Origin: Phoebastria nigripes
Taxonomy: Eukaryota; Chordata; Aves; Procellariiformes; Diomedeidae
Direction: 5' to 3'
Length of the DNA stretch: 64,000 nucleotides
Assembly (NCBI GenBank): GCA_035582835.1
Contig: JAYKAV010001267.1
Coordinates: forward strand, 1,206,857-1,270,856
Part shown: in pieces, positions 28,001-41,653 of the stretch
How positions within the stretch are numbered: position 1 is the stretch's first letter
How the letters are laid out: the number at the start of each line of letters is the position of its first letter
Notes under the pieces: model-generated
What the model was told of the DNA's origin: nothing
Databases searched by the model: none
Seen by the model: the letters and a program-made list of their open reading frames with translations, nothing else
Made by a program: the position numbers and the translations under genes

Positions 28001-31000
28001 TTTGCTACTTCTGTTTTAAAGTCTTTTAGAATTTTTTTTAAACAAAAACCAAAAAAAACCAACCACAAAGCAACGGAGATGTCCTTTATTACCATTGGAA
28101 TCTGAAGAGCTGTAATTTGCAGACTGCTGTAGCAGAAACTGTGAAATGCCTCTTGTTTCTTAAGAATAGATTCTTTTAGCTATGCTGAAATTTGGAAACT
28201 ACAGTGGAATCATAATGAAGGTACAGTGGCTTGGATTTGTGTACGGCAAGGTTGTATTCCAACAGTATGCAACAACAGCGAACATGGTGATACGCACTTC
28301 AGAAGACCTCCAGGTTACAGCCCAGATGTGTCTATTTTGGCATTAAAAGGTGATTGTTGTGCCACTGTGAGTATCAAAATGGTTATAAAAATCTGGCTCT
28401 TTATTGAACTGACTGACTTATAAGCCATTCATTGGTGTGCCTGAAATAGCAATAGAAGCAGATCATTCTGAATAGCCAGTTAATACTGAGATGCTTCCAT
28501 CTTCCACCAAAATAATTTTCCATAGACAAGTAGCAGGACAATGAGAAGCAGGACATCAATTACAAATATCTGGGTAGCAGCACCTTCTAAAGAAAATATT
28601 TTTTTTTCCTTTTTCCCCCTAATGGCTTTCTTGGGAACAGGATTCTTTCTTTCTACTGTGGACCTTTATCATTGTGGAGTTGTGATTATGTGGGATGGAG
28701 ACTGGGCTGCTGTAGTTAGGTGAACCAAGCATATGAGGCAGTGCACAGGCTGCTGGCGTGGACTGTGTCTTCTCACCTCTGCTGTGGTTAATACTGTTAG
28801 GTGCAGCTCCAGTTCCAGAAGGGTAGTCTGCTTTCATCTTCTTTTATTTGGAATTAAACATAAAAATAGTTTAGTGAGAACTGGAAAGCAGGATCATGAG
28901 TATGAGTATTGGTCCTAACAATTGGCAACCAGTATACTTTTTTTTTTTTTTAACAGAAATACTGGAGTGCTGGGCTCCAGCCCCAAAAGGAGCTGTCCTC
29001 ATGTCCTTCACAGGATCTCCTTTGGTCTGTGCTGACAAAATAAGTGCTATCTTTGGTCTTTACCATTGTCTGGTTTGCTGTTTTTTCGTCTCAGAATAAA
29101 ATGTTTGCCTTGTCTATATTTTTGCCATACAGCCTGTCTTTCAAGCTTGGCTCTGGTTCTTAATTCTGGAGGACGATCCTTTCATTTCAAAGTGTGATGT
29201 TAATCTGAATTTTCCTACAAGAGTCTGTAATACGAGTGATAGGTGGACTTCTCTAGCTTCCTTTCATGGCTGCCTTGGAAGCAGCAGAAGTGTGATAGTT
29301 ACTTGTTGCAGTGGTGCTCATATAGAGTATGCTGATTGGGGGTGGGTGGAGGGAGGGACATAAATAACTGAATGGTCTGGTAGTGTCTTCCGTTTGGAGG
29401 GTGTTTAAAAAAAAAAAAAAAAGATAAAATTTTTAAAACAAAATTGGCATTGGTTACAGAAATTGAAGTTTCCCAGATAGTCCTTTTCCCTCTAGACTCC
29501 TACATACATAAGAAAACTCCTTATTTCCAGTGTCAAGCCTAATGCCATCCTAGTTTTTGCACACATTAAGGTAATATGTAACTGAATATGAAAAGAATAA
29601 AATGGAAATGACTGCAGAATGTCAAGAGTGAAAGAAAACTGTAGGGGAGAGTTGGTACTTATGTTTGTTTTGATTTAATTGTTCCCTCTTGTATGTGTTA
29701 AAAATGGGCACTCACGCATGTACCTTTCAGTAAGCAAGAACTTTTTTGATGGACTGCTGCAATATGCTAGGAACTATTGTGTTGCATTTTTCAGTCACCT
29801 TGGAGAATGATTCCTGTGGGGTTTTGTATCCTGTTTATGTTCACAAACTTCTGAAAAATTCAGGGGGAACTTCAGGGCAGAAGGGACTGCTCCATTTCCT
29901 TGCCCACCCACATGAAGACTGCATACAGTCATGAACCGTGCCCAGAGGAGTGGACTTGGGGTTGACATTATGCACTAGAAGTAAGTGATGGAGGTGAAAG
30001 ACAAGTGTGACCTATCAATAGATACCAACATGTCTAGTAGTGTGCTAGAAACAATGTACTGCGCTGTCTGCTTCTGGGACAGCAGTGCAGAATATGTGCA
30101 GTTGAGTGCACTCAAAAAGGTGGTGGATGCTATGGGCTGTGCATTGTTAAGGGAGAGGAGATGAACCTGGAGCTAAACTGTTCTTCAGGGGAAGGTGAGA
30201 GAAGAGGTAGAGGTGGCTGGGAGGCTCTGCAGGGTTCAGGAGCTCAGAGCTTGGGTATAGTATCTGCATGGGAAAGCACCTGTTTGTACAGCTAGACTAG
30301 GTGCGGACTATGACAGTGAATTCTTCTTTGTATTGACAAACAATCTGGAGACAGGGAGAAAAATGAGAGTTGGAAACTTTCCTGGGGCTGAAATCAGTCA
30401 TCAGTGTAGAGCAGCACTGGGGTTCGTTCTCAGGGAACGAGTAGGGAGGGAGAGGTGAGTCAAGAAACTGGGTCCTGGAGGTCTGGACCAGGAGGACAGA
30501 TCTTGCAGCTCTTGTTTCCAGCACTGAGTTTTGAAAATCCTGGTAGAAATTACGGAAAAACTCTAGACCTGGCCTGGAAGGAGCCCCTTACGTCTGAGAG
30601 CAGGAATGAAATAGTAGCATTAAAGGATGAACCTAATTTTGTGCATTTGAAGAAAAGTACTTGAAGAACAACAGTTCAGGTAGATAAGCAAGTAAATGGT
30701 AAGTACACACAGTGCAGGTAATTTGCAGTGCAGTAGCAGTTCTTTAGTGAACAGGTTGAAAGCAGATTTTGAGAAAGCATTTCCTTGTATCTGATAAAGT
30801 TTGGGGTTTTTTTTGGTTTTTTTTTTTTGTTTGGGGTTTTTTTTTTTNTTTTAAAAGGGGTGGTGGTGGGATCTCCCTTGCTTTTAACGGTGGGTGTGAT
30901 GAGGCTCTAACACCTTTCATGCTTCTGCAGGACCTTTGCTGGCCAGTACAGATTCTAAAAGAATAACCTGTAGTGGATGACTATCTGGATGTATTCCTTA

Positions 31001-33620
31001 ACCTTTTTGCTGACTTTAAGCAATATTGTTTGTGGTTTCTGCATGTGATAACTGTTCTGTGGAAAATACAGCTTTCAAATATTTCTGCAAAAACATCAGA
31101 AATGTCTTAACCATAAGGGAAAAAATGAAAGAATATTAATTTTATAGCTACACATACTGATGACTTCTGCATTTCTGAAACTGTTAAAACCCAAAGAATT
31201 CTGTGGCTGTACAGAATCCTTGTATAAGGAGATCTGAGGTACTAGCTGCTTTTGAGATACTGGAAAATTGAAGGTGGAGTTGCAGCCTTGCTGTCTTAAA
31301 GTCACTGCACTAGTTCTGGTTGCAGCTTTTTGTAGCTTGCACAGTAGTTGTGTGAGTAATGGCGTTTATGAAACCTGATTTATTCTTTTTTTTCTCCCCA
31401 AGGCTCTTTGCTTTATTGTGGAATTATCCACTGTCTAAATGCAAATTCAGATTGGAAGTATACTTGCAGCTAGGGCTCTCTCCTAGGATGAGGTAAATAA
31501 CGTGTTGTGCAAAAGTTATAATCTGCATGTCTTCTGCCAGTCTGCTGCCATGAAGAATCTTAGATTTGATCGGCTCAAATGATTTGAGGTAAAAATGCTG
31601 TGCTTTCTGGGCATGTGTTTGGGGACGAGGAACTACCAGATCTTAAACATTTGAAATATGACAAAAGGGCCCATGCTAAAAGGATGTCAAATCTCATTCA
31701 AAATTCTCATTTTGAAACTGAGTAAACCTATGAAGATTATGCTTAATCAATATATAATTGGCTGTCTCTTTTATGCTTGTTTAAAGTATTAACTAAGCCA
31801 GCCAGCAATTTGCTTTGTAATATTATAAAATACTCAAAATTGTGAACTCTGACTTCATGTAGATGATGGTAATCAGTTCACCCTCCTCTGTTAATTTAAG
31901 TCTTGGAAATGCTCTTTAAGGTTCAATACAGACAAAATTTATCTAAGTTTGTTCAAGTAATGAAGCTGAGGCAGGAACATCAAGATACATAACTTTGCTG
32001 CTAATAAAAGGCTTGCTTTCTTTCTGGTATCCTTCCACTGTAAAGCAGTCTTGAGTTTAGAGAAGCCCATCGTGAATGGATGGGAATAAGGTTTCAGTTT
32101 CAGACTTCATCCCGGCAATGCTCTAACCCTCATGCTGCTCTCCCCCCTGCCGCCCCCCATCTTTTCTTTGCGAGCTTGGCAAGTAATGCTGCGTGTTACT
32201 GCTACGTGCAGGCTGATAACCATTCAGGAGGGTTTTGTGTTCTGGCTGGCTAGCCTGCTGTTCTCTCTTGTCTCCTCAGAGGCTCAACAAATGGTTTCTG
32301 AGACCTTGTCAAGCCCCCATAATAGCACATTTGGGATTACAGCATAGCTTTATTCATAGCTACAATTNTTTGTTAGGTACAAGGCCACTTGTGAACTAGT
32401 TGCTAACTTTTGTGTTTTGTAGGCTTCCCATCTGAGAAATAGCTATTTGAATAAATATATTGAATTTTATACAAAAGCATATGAAGTCCTTAATAGTTTA
32501 TGTAGGAAAGGTACTGGATAGAGAATTTAATATTCTGCTTTTTTCGGAGAATTCTACTGATGTTGCCCGATTGCATGTGTTTTGCATATCCTAGTGAAAG
32601 ACTGACTTTGGCATCCCGATCTTCTTATGCTTAAGAGTCCTTGTAAAATTATATGCAATACTTGAGCAAAAAGATACTGCTGTTTAGGCAACAGTTTCTA
32701 TTCAACTGCGTCTTAACTAACTTGAGTGTTAAGTGGTAGTACGGCAAACCATATTGTGCAGTCAGTTTAGAATCTGCAGGAAAAGAACTATAAACCAGGA
32801 TTAAAGCTGCAGATATTTTCTTTAAAGGACAAAATGTTCAAGAGAACATAGTGATTTTTCTCAGCTACAGATGATAGCCTAAACATCCAAAATTAAAATT
32901 AGTCTTGAAAAAATGCACGTTTTGCAAACAGGGGAGAGCACAACTAAAGGTCACTGAAACAATCTGCCTGTTTTTCTGGGAAAGCTCTGTGCTGTGTGCT
33001 TGTAACACCTTGCATACAAGATGTTGACATTTGAATAAAGGACACTTGAGAGTTGCACTAAAAAAGAAGACTCAATTCATGACCGTCTGTGTGAATAATA
33101 CGTGCGGCTGAGAACTTGGAATACAAAAGGATCTGAATTGCAGCAAACCCCTGATTCTGCCTTGTGTTTCTGGCCAAGGTGTGTCTTCTGGGAGAGGCAT
33201 GGCCTTACCCTGTGAGGGGGAGCCCTAGCTGCAGGTGTACTTTCAATTACAGTTTGCATTCAGGCACAATGAAGCCTTGGAAAGTCAGACTTCATCAACT
33301 GTTGTTCTCACGGAACTACTGTGCAAGGTATGGAGCGTAACAAAAGCAACTGGAGCAAGCTCTACCTGGGTGGACTTCAAGACAGCAAGGTGGCAAATTT
33401 GTCCCCAAGTGTAATTTGAATCTTATCTAACTTCTTGTACTTGAACTGCTTAGCGTTCAAACTCTCTTTTCTTTTTGGGTGAATGTCAATCCTGTTTAAG
33501 CAGGTTGAACAAAACAACCCCTCACACGTAAATGTGCTAACAGTGCCATTCACTGTTATGTTAATTCAATTTTATAAAAGCTCAACTGGAAGCTTATATG
33601 ACTCTGCCAGATGAGTGTCA
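25022..33620 (+). other. CDK8: CDK8 intron 1, middle segment
   Basis: About 8.6 kb of intronic DNA with no gene I can support. It contains T-rich runs (for example near 25240, 25418, 26818 and 30810-30860), an A run near 29408 and single Ns at 27508, 30848 and 32368. ORFs are all short, undomained and scattered over both strands. Confidence 0.6.
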
Positions 33621-33740
33621 GATACCGAAAGACTCAAAAAAGAGTAGCTACATACCGAAAGACTCAAAAAAGAGTAGCTAGATACCGAAAGACTCAAAAA
33701 AGAGTAGCTAGATACCGAAAGACTCAAAAAAGAGTAGCTA
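33621..33740 (+). repeat. 30-bp minisatellite, four copies
   Basis: Four contiguous 30-bp units at 33621, 33651, 33681 and 33711, identical except that the second starts with C instead of G. The unit reads GATACCGAAAGACTCAAAAA followed by AGAGTAGCTA. Because 30 is a multiple of three it reads as a ten-residue repeat (RYRKTQKRVA) inside a 146-codon ORF at 33611-34051. I do not call that ORF a gene: it lies in a CDK8 intron and has no recognisable domain. Confidence 0.95.
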
Positions 33741-34689
33741 TTGCAACACTGAAAGCTCTATGGGTAGAATTCCAGGCATATGTAAGGGGGAAAAATAGCA
33801 TTAGGACTGCATTTCCATCTGCCTCACTAGTTTGCCTATGCTGTGTGAGATCAGAGAGCCTACAAAGCAGAAAATACAGCAATGAACGGCTCGTTAGCCT
33901 CATTTCATTTAAGTGGATGCTCCGTCAGGGAGAGAGGCCAAGACAAAACTTCGGGACAGTGAGTAGCTACTTACTGAAACAGCCAGTCAGGGCACCCACA
34001 ACGGGAGAATCGACTTGGGATGAAAGAGCAGATTCAAACTGTTACTACTGAGGGCTGTCTGTGACACATGGTTTGTACTTTGCTCTTGGAGGGATGCTGA
34101 ATCTATACAAGGTTAAGAAATCTGCTTGAAGTACCACTTCAGTTAAAAAAAAAAAAAAAAAGCCGGGGGGGGTGGTGATGGGAGGAGGCTTCTTAAAGCT
34201 AAAAGAGAGCCAAGAAGGTGAAATGTTGCAAGCTGCTTGGGAACCATTTTTGCAGCTTCTCTGGGCTCTCAGCGAGTATGTATCACTCATCAAGACACAC
34301 TGTAAAACCATCAATTAAAAAAATCTGACATGGCCAAATAATAGAATAAAGGAAGCCCTTGGGAGTGAGAATATGTTCTTTGAAAAATTAAGTCTTCTGT
34401 GAATGATGGATGTAGAAAAGAAGGTAAGTGATGGTAGACTAAGTGTAGAAATGTAGTGTGACAGCCCCCTTTGGCAACCTCCCCCCCACATAAGCCCTCA
34501 AAACCACACACAGGCTCCCCCCACCCCTCCCCAACCTTGAGAAACTACTTGAGAAGGGAATGAAACTAATCTTCCTTTCCCCCTCTTCTTTTCCGATGCA
34601 TCAGTNGCACAATGCTATCTGTAGGACCAGGGGACCACTGAACTACAGAAGGAGTGTTTAGAGAAGATCAAATGACAGCAGGAGAAAAG

Positions 34690-35930
34690 CCTTGGTTTTG
34701 TCTGTTATGAAAGAACTTAAAGAATTGGAGGCGAAGGAATGCATCGGGGGATCTGTCTCAAATTGCAGCATTTGGGGAAGGGGCTGTTTGAACAAACTGA
34801 AGTGAAGGACAGTCAGTTGTCAAGACGAGATGTGTTCACACATCTAAAGGAGTTCAAGAATGAAATAAGCAAATTACTAACCAGAAGGTATAACCCAATG
34901 CTTTAAATTGTCCCAGGCATAGAAGACCGGAAAGGGGCAGTGGTGAGATCAGTTTTTAAAAGGAGTTGTTGAAAGAGTGGAAACTACTAACTAGTAAGCT
35001 GAACCAAGAGCAGAGATAGTGGATGCAGAAAGGTGCTGAGTTGATTCAACAATGACATTCAACATCTCCTAAGTCTGTTAAAATCTTTTGACAGAGTTAA
35101 CGTAGGTTAAGGCAACACAGTTGATGTAATCTATCTATATTTCCAAAAGGCATACTGTGAAGTCCCCTACCAAAGACTTAAGCTGAACATAGAGATGGTC
35201 CTTCTCTGGATAGAGAAGCTAGTTAAAGATGCGAATTAATGGTGATAGGTCGTTAGTGGTATCTCTCAGGAATCTGTGCTGCTCACGTTTTGTTTGGAAA
35301 TCACTTGTCATAAATAGTTGGGAAACAGCTTTGCTGATGAGAGACGGTTACTTGGGATAGTGAAGGCAAGGACTGATTGTGAAGGCTTGGTCCTCAATAT
35401 CACAAAGTCCTTCTCCAGTAATATATCATACTCACTGCTGTGAAGTGATGCGTATGGGAAAATCGTCCTTTCTTTACTCACATAATGGTAGCCTCTGAAT
35501 TTTTTATTACTTAGGAAAAAGATTTTGGAGTTTATAATGACAGTTTTGTGAAAGTGCCAGCTCAGTGCAAGTAATTGCTAAAAAGCAGAGAGAATCACAG
35601 GTCTTACTAGCAATGGAGCGGAGCACAAAGCATGGTGTCATTGTTGCTGTAAATTCTATTTTCAGTATTGTAGGCACTTCTAATCCATTCATCCCAGGCA
35701 GGGTATAATAGACCTAAGGAGGGCCAACAAGGGTACTCAGAAACGTGGAGCAGCATCTGTATGAAAACTTCGGTCGTTCCCATAAATGAGGACTCTTTTG
35801 CATCTGTGAGAGTGAGGGACAGGGAGAGTCTCTAAAATCCTAAGTGTCATCGAGAAGATAGGAAACAGTTGTTCAGTGACTGGATAAATTTATGAAAGAT
35901 AAATCCATTAAAGGCTATTAAATAAGAAAA
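34690..35930 (+). mobile_element. Old CR1/L3-like LINE fragment
   Basis: Remnant of a CR1-clade reverse-transcriptase region and 3' end in plus orientation. Blocks in order are TCAAGAATGAAATAAGCAAA, CATAGAAGACCGGAAAGGGGCAGT, GAAACTACTAACTAGTAAGC, TTGATGTAATCTATCTATAT, a GCATACTGTGAAGTCCCCTA stretch (the degraded 'aaggcttttgataaagtcccct' motif), then a 3' part with AGGGTATAATAGACC. Highly diverged and frame-broken. Boundaries are approximate, and some internal segments are hard to align by eye. Confidence 0.7.
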
Positions 35931-38536
35931 TATCATCTGTGAACCTGTAGCTCCTACAGTAGTATGTTTGTGACTGTTAGTCAAATTTGTGACTTAAAAA
36001 TCTTCTCATCATAAAAGTTTTTTTAAAGCAGCAAATATGTTATTTCCTCCATGTAAACCAAATAACTTCACAGATTTGACTACTGAAGAAAAATGTACCA
36101 AAAATAGAAGATACCCAATGAAATTATGGTTTTCTGAAGTTTAGACCAGTGCTTTAGCGCTGGTTTTTGTTTGCTTTTCAGAACAGATGCTTTGAAATGC
36201 TGTGCTGTATGTATGCAACTTCTGGTTTCTGAAGTGGTACAAATATTGAGGTGACTTAAGAGCAATCTGAGAGAAGAAGGAAAGTGCAAATGCAATACAG
36301 CAATCCTTTCCTTTATAGGGAATTTGCATAGGTACTTCTTGTATTGCTTTATATAAAAATACTGCTAAGACTGCCATGTTCTTTAATAAAGCAGCATGGA
36401 GCTTTGAGTCCAGAGTGGGGTATTGCTGCCCATCAACTAGTCTCCTCATAGGAACGATCTTCATAATTGTGTGGTTTTAAAAGTTAATTTGACAGCCAGC
36501 CTAAAAACTACAATTTTGTGGGAGAAGGGAGGAAAAGATACTTAATCAAATCCCAGGGATTCTCGCTTCTGTGGAACTTATGTGCTGGAGTTAATTGCAA
36601 GGCTAGGTGGGGGGATTGGTTTGTTTTTAAATATTTATTTATTTATTTTTAAATTATGGCCAACCATACTCCTTATGGTTTCACCACCACCAGAAAGCAG
36701 GGAGTGAAGTGAGTGGTATCTTGCTTTTTCTCCTCCATCTCTATATCTCCTCTACCCATTCCTTCGTTGTCTTTTGCTCTTACCACATACTTTGGTGCTG
36801 GTTTTGATGCTCATCATGCCCCACTGTAGACTAACAGAATTTGTTAACCCAGGAAAAAAGAAGTGGATAACTTTTTGCCAAATGCAGGAGGTGAATCATG
36901 TCATGGAGGAGTGTGGCACAGATCAGAGCTGGTGTAAGGGGAAGGATTTTCTGGCTAGGAGCAGCAAGGCAGAGATGTCAAGAAAAGCCTTTTGACAGCA
37001 GCAAATTCTTAGATCAGAAGAACCACATGTACAGTGTATCATTGAATTTACGTGGTTACTTTGAACTTCTTGCCAAACTACATGTTGTAGTAAAAGGTGT
37101 TAATTTAAAAAAAAAAAATCAAAGAACAAAAGGAATAAAGTGAATCAGTAATTGCCATTCACCACCATGCCATCAGCTGTCTCAAAAGCCCTAGTGTTTA
37201 TTGGCTTGCTGTCGATGGTTTTTCCTCCAGCTGTGGAAATGACCTTTTCTTTACCCACAAAAAGGTCTGATTACTGAAGGATTTGTTTTGAAGTAGAAAA
37301 TATTCTCAGCATAACCCTTGCTATCTGATAAGAATAATGATGCTGTTCTGGCACAGCAATCTTGCCATGTCCTGTAAGTATTTGCCTGAGTTAGACCCTT
37401 AATAAATTCAGTTCTGTTAAAGCATCTTCCCCTGCAATACCTTCTTTGTGTTAGTATTTGGGTGAGTAATATGCCTTTCTATTTTCACATGACATCTTGT
37501 AAATTTAGATCTGAGTCCATTAAACATGCTTCAGTCGCAAACTGTGTTCCTTGTGCTCTTCTATCCTTTTGTAAAGGGTTTTTTTTGGTCTTTTTTGTAA
37601 AGCACACTGTATCTAAAAATTGCATACTAAAGTGTTAGCAAGACTTAGTCATGCTGAAGCATTACTTTTCTTTTGGGATAAAATGTATGTTTCTGAGGAG
37701 GGGAGCTAATAGCAAAAAGAAAGAGCACAAACTGGCTCTTTTCCTGCCTCTGAATGTGCTGTTTTACCTGTTCTCATTTTTGTGTCATGTCCATATCTTT
37801 AAAAGGAAAAAAACCCTAACCATGCAAATTTGTTAAAATGTTACCGTAGAGATAGGTCTTTAAACTTTCTCTTCTGCTTGGTTGTTTAGTATTTACATTT
37901 AAATGTGATTTTTCTATTAGTCCTTCTCTAAGTTAAATTTTAATTCAGCTAGAAATTATTGACAAACTTGAAGATAATCACTGCCTAGCATTAAGATAGT
38001 AATATATTTTTGTTACCTCTCTGGAAGAAAAAGAGAAAAAGGAGAGAACAGCAGGGTAAATAAATTAAATATGAAGTTTCTGTCAATTTCTCTTGAGTTT
38101 TGCAATTTATTTAAGTTTAATTATATTAAGTTTAATGATATGACTATGCAAACACTTCCTAAGGCTCACCAAAACTTACTGTGGTCATACAGCACACTGA
38201 AACTTGGATCGATGTAGCTGTAATCTACGACATGCCTTTATAAAATTAAGGGCTGTATTGATTAATAGGAGTGGTTGCTCTGGATCTTATGAAAGGTTCG
38301 TCCAGCTGTCTTTGACCATTAACTCAGCAGATTTTTAGGAAGTAAAGTAAGATGGGCAAGCATGTAGTGGTGCTTTCTTACTGACACGTTTTTGCTTCAT
38401 CTGGTATGCAGAATTACTATGTTAAGGTGAAATTAAAGTTTGGGGTACTGGATTTCCACTGTGTTTTTCATCTGTAGTTGTTCTTGCACTCTTTAGAAGC
38501 AAAGGAAAAGGAACCTTAGGAGATGAAGGATGTGAT

Positions 38537-38567
<31 letters not shown>

Positions 38568-41068
38568 GTGCCTTATACTTATTTTTTTCTATTTTATTCT
38601 GTCGTATTCTCTCTATGAAACCAGGCAAGATGTAGGCGGTCTTCCTGATAATAGTTGCATACCAATATCATTTGAGAGTCCCTGCACATCAGCAACACCT
38701 ACAAAAATGAGGATGTGCCCCTGTTGGAGAAGACGGTGGCTTGTCAGGGATTGCACTGCTACCGTGTGGGTCTAGACCAGCACTGACTCCCGAGGTGGTT
38801 GGTGGTGTTGGCAGGGGAGTGTGCTGGCTGCTCCCTCTTCCCAGCCACTGCCTCGGGTCATTCGGAAATCTGTGCCAACGCAGCTCTACTCCTGGTTGTG
38901 CGCGGAGGTCTGGTACGGCAGGGGTGCCATATTGTTTGCAGGTGGCCCATCCAGCGCTAGCTGACTCTAGACATTTGTTCACCACATTTTTTTTTAAACA
39001 TGCTTCCATGCATTTTTGATTCATATTTTTCTTGCATATTTCATGTTTGAAGCTAGAGAAGAAGTAGACAACACTTATTACTGTAGGAATATGGAAACAG
39101 TCTGAAATTTTCCCTTTGGGAGCGAGCACTGTTACAAAAGTGTGTGAAACTGTAAAGCACATACTGATGCCAGCAGCTGCATTAGAACGGGTGCAAGGCA
39201 CTGCTTGTGGTGGCAACCACAAATATATAAGAAGTCACACTACTTTATGAACTGTATTTATCTCTGTCTGCAGATTAAGTAGTACCAACTGCTCTTTATT
39301 CTCTTTACCTGTTCCTGGAAAGTCGTTATGGGAAACTTTGTAGAGGAGAGAAGAATAGTTGTGAACTACTCTTTCGAGCTGAAATCCCCAACAAAGTAGC
39401 TCAGCCTCTCAGCTTTTCTGACTGGGTTGCATTATTCATGATCCTTTCTCGTTTATTAATATATGAGAGGCTTTCATGACAGAATCTGGGTTTTTATCTG
39501 ATTTTTTTCAGATTTCTTCTGTGAAAGGAACAAGCTAGAATCTATGATGGGATAAACTTTAAGCTGGTTGTAAATACATTTAAATACTCTGGGCTTGAAT
39601 AAATCTGAACTTTTAAAAATAGTCATGCTTTGGTTGTGTAGCAGGCAGTTTATAATAGAGAAGATAATGTTAACCTATTTTCTGTAGGTTTAATGCATGT
39701 TATAGGACTACCCCATTTTTCAAAATGTTTTTAAATTCAGTCAAATGAAGAAGCAGTAATTTCAGCTAATATTTTATCTTCTGGTCTTGCTTCATCCAAC
39801 TTGTTTTAGCTAATATAACTGAAATGTGTTTTTTGTTTGCTCTCAAAACAAAACAAAAAACTCCCACAACTGGCGGCCCTTGGAAAATTAAGTATTTTTA
39901 GAATAATCTCATTTTGGAAATGATTTACTGATGGTCTATGCATTATATATAAGTAAAATGACCCTCAAACAGCTATAAGNGAATGACATAGTTCTAGTTT
40001 ATATTGTTTCCATATTTTGAAGAAGTCTACTGTTTTAGCAATGGTGAGCTTTTTTAGTCAATAGAATTGTTTCTGCAGCGGGTGTAGCACTTAGCAGCAG
40101 CATTCTGGCAAAGGTGGGTATACTGCCTCAAGCTGGCATGGAAATTAAGTACTAGTTAGAAGATTAACTTCATCCTGAACGTGGACAGAAACCGCTGTGC
40201 CTCTGCTACGTCTGCTCTCTGCCTTTAGACAGCTCTGGTGCTCATCTGAGCATTCAGTAGGCCATTTCAACTCACTAATGTGGCAGAAAGCATACCAAAC
40301 AAAAAATTGGAAAAACTTTTCCACTCTCTGAATAAGCTCATCTCCATCTGAAAATGAATGCCTGGGCACTAGTGCAAAGGGACAGGAGTGTGCCTGGGGA
40401 TGAAGAGGGGGTTCTTTCAGCAGCAAACCATTGACTTAAAGCAAGCTATTGTGCAAAACTTCACTGTTAGTTTTCAGTTCTTTTTATCAACATAATTGTA
40501 AAACATTTAAACGTATGAAACCCAGCAGATTTTGTAAAAACAGGATTACAAAAAGGTGAAGTGGTTATCATTGCATCACTGTTAGCTCGGATTTTTTTTA
40601 GGGAATGACTTCTAAGATTTTGCTCTTTGTTGTAGGTTTACCTGAAGGTACAGGGTCAGTGATCAGACTTACTGTGTGTACTAACTATTTTGACAAAAGT
40701 TTTGACCTAATTGGGATTTCTGGGAAGTCAGGTGCTTATAATACAATTTCTCAGCCTTTGTACCAAGTTGTTAGTACCAATTTTTTTCTTGTACAATTTA
40801 TTTTCTGCTGATGCACATCATCTTAGCTATTTGGCAGTCACCCTCTATCCTCACAGAACTACTATATCTCATTCTGCACAGGTATACCTGTCCAGCTTTG
40901 TACATTTAAATGTATGCAGTGATAACCACTGGGTTTCATACATTTAAATGTTTTACAATTTTGAAACTTTTTTCAGTCTCAGCCAGTTGGACTGTGACTA
41001 TAAACTTGAGAAAACTTAATACTTCGGTGTGTTCTTCAGTTACCGAGGCTGTATATCTTGGATGTGCT
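35931..41068 (+). other. CDK8: CDK8 intron 1, segment before the minus-strand LTR
   Basis: About 5 kb of AT-rich intron. It includes a 27-T homopolymer at 38541-38567, an (ATTT)n patch near 36632 and a more GC-rich patch at 38.68-38.95 kb without a recognisable identity. I see no gene or RNA. Confidence 0.55.
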
Positions 41069-41653
41069 TCCTGAGGTTTAACCCCGGTAGGCAACTCAGT
41101 CCCACACAGCCGCTTGCTCCCTGCAGTGGGATGGGGGAGAGAATTGGAAGGGTAAAAGTGCAAAAACTCATGGGTTGAGATAAAGACAGTTTAATAGGTA
41201 AAGCAAAAGCTCCGCACACAAGCAAAGCAGAATAAAGAATTCATTCACTGCTTCCCATTGATAGGCAGATGTTCAGCCATCTCCAGGAAAGCAGGGCTCC
41301 ATCACACGTAATGGTTATTGGGAAGACAAACACCATAACTCTGAATGCCCACCCTTCCTCCTCCTTCTACTCGCAGCTTTTATTGCTGAGGATGACATTG
41401 TACAATATGGAATATCCCTTTGGTCAGTTGGGGTCAGCTGTACCTGCTGTGTCCCCTCCCAACTTCTTGTGCACCCCATCCTACTTGCTGGTGGGGCAGT
41501 CTGAGGAGCAGAAAAGACTTTGACATTGTGTAAGCACTGCTCAGCTATAAAACATGGGTGTGTTATCAGCGTGATTTTGGTCACAAATCTGAAANGTAGC
41601 CCATAGGAGCTACTATGAAGAAAACTAACTCCATCCCAGCCAAAACCAGTACA
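41069..41653 (-). mobile_element. Solo LTR of an avian endogenous retrovirus, minus orientation
   Basis: About 585 bp. On the minus strand it starts TGTACTGGTTTTGGCTGGGA, then has a block for the U3 region, a TTTACCTATTAAACTGTCTT stretch late in the element (ATTAAA-type signal), and ends in the GGTTAAACC block. I recognise this as a family of LTRs abundant in birds. There is no gag, pol or env sequence on either side, so it is a solo LTR left by recombination. GTGCT occurs directly at both edges (41064-41068 and 41654-41658), consistent with a 5-bp target-site duplication. One N at 41595. Confidence 0.85.

Noticed and set aside
33611..34051. 146-codon ORF containing the decapeptide repeat as a gene
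   Set aside because: Intronic, no domain outside the repeat, and no splice or promoter signals; the open frame follows from a repeat length divisible by three.
36630..36652. Short (ATTT)n patch
   Set aside because: Too short and common in AT-rich introns to be worth a feature.
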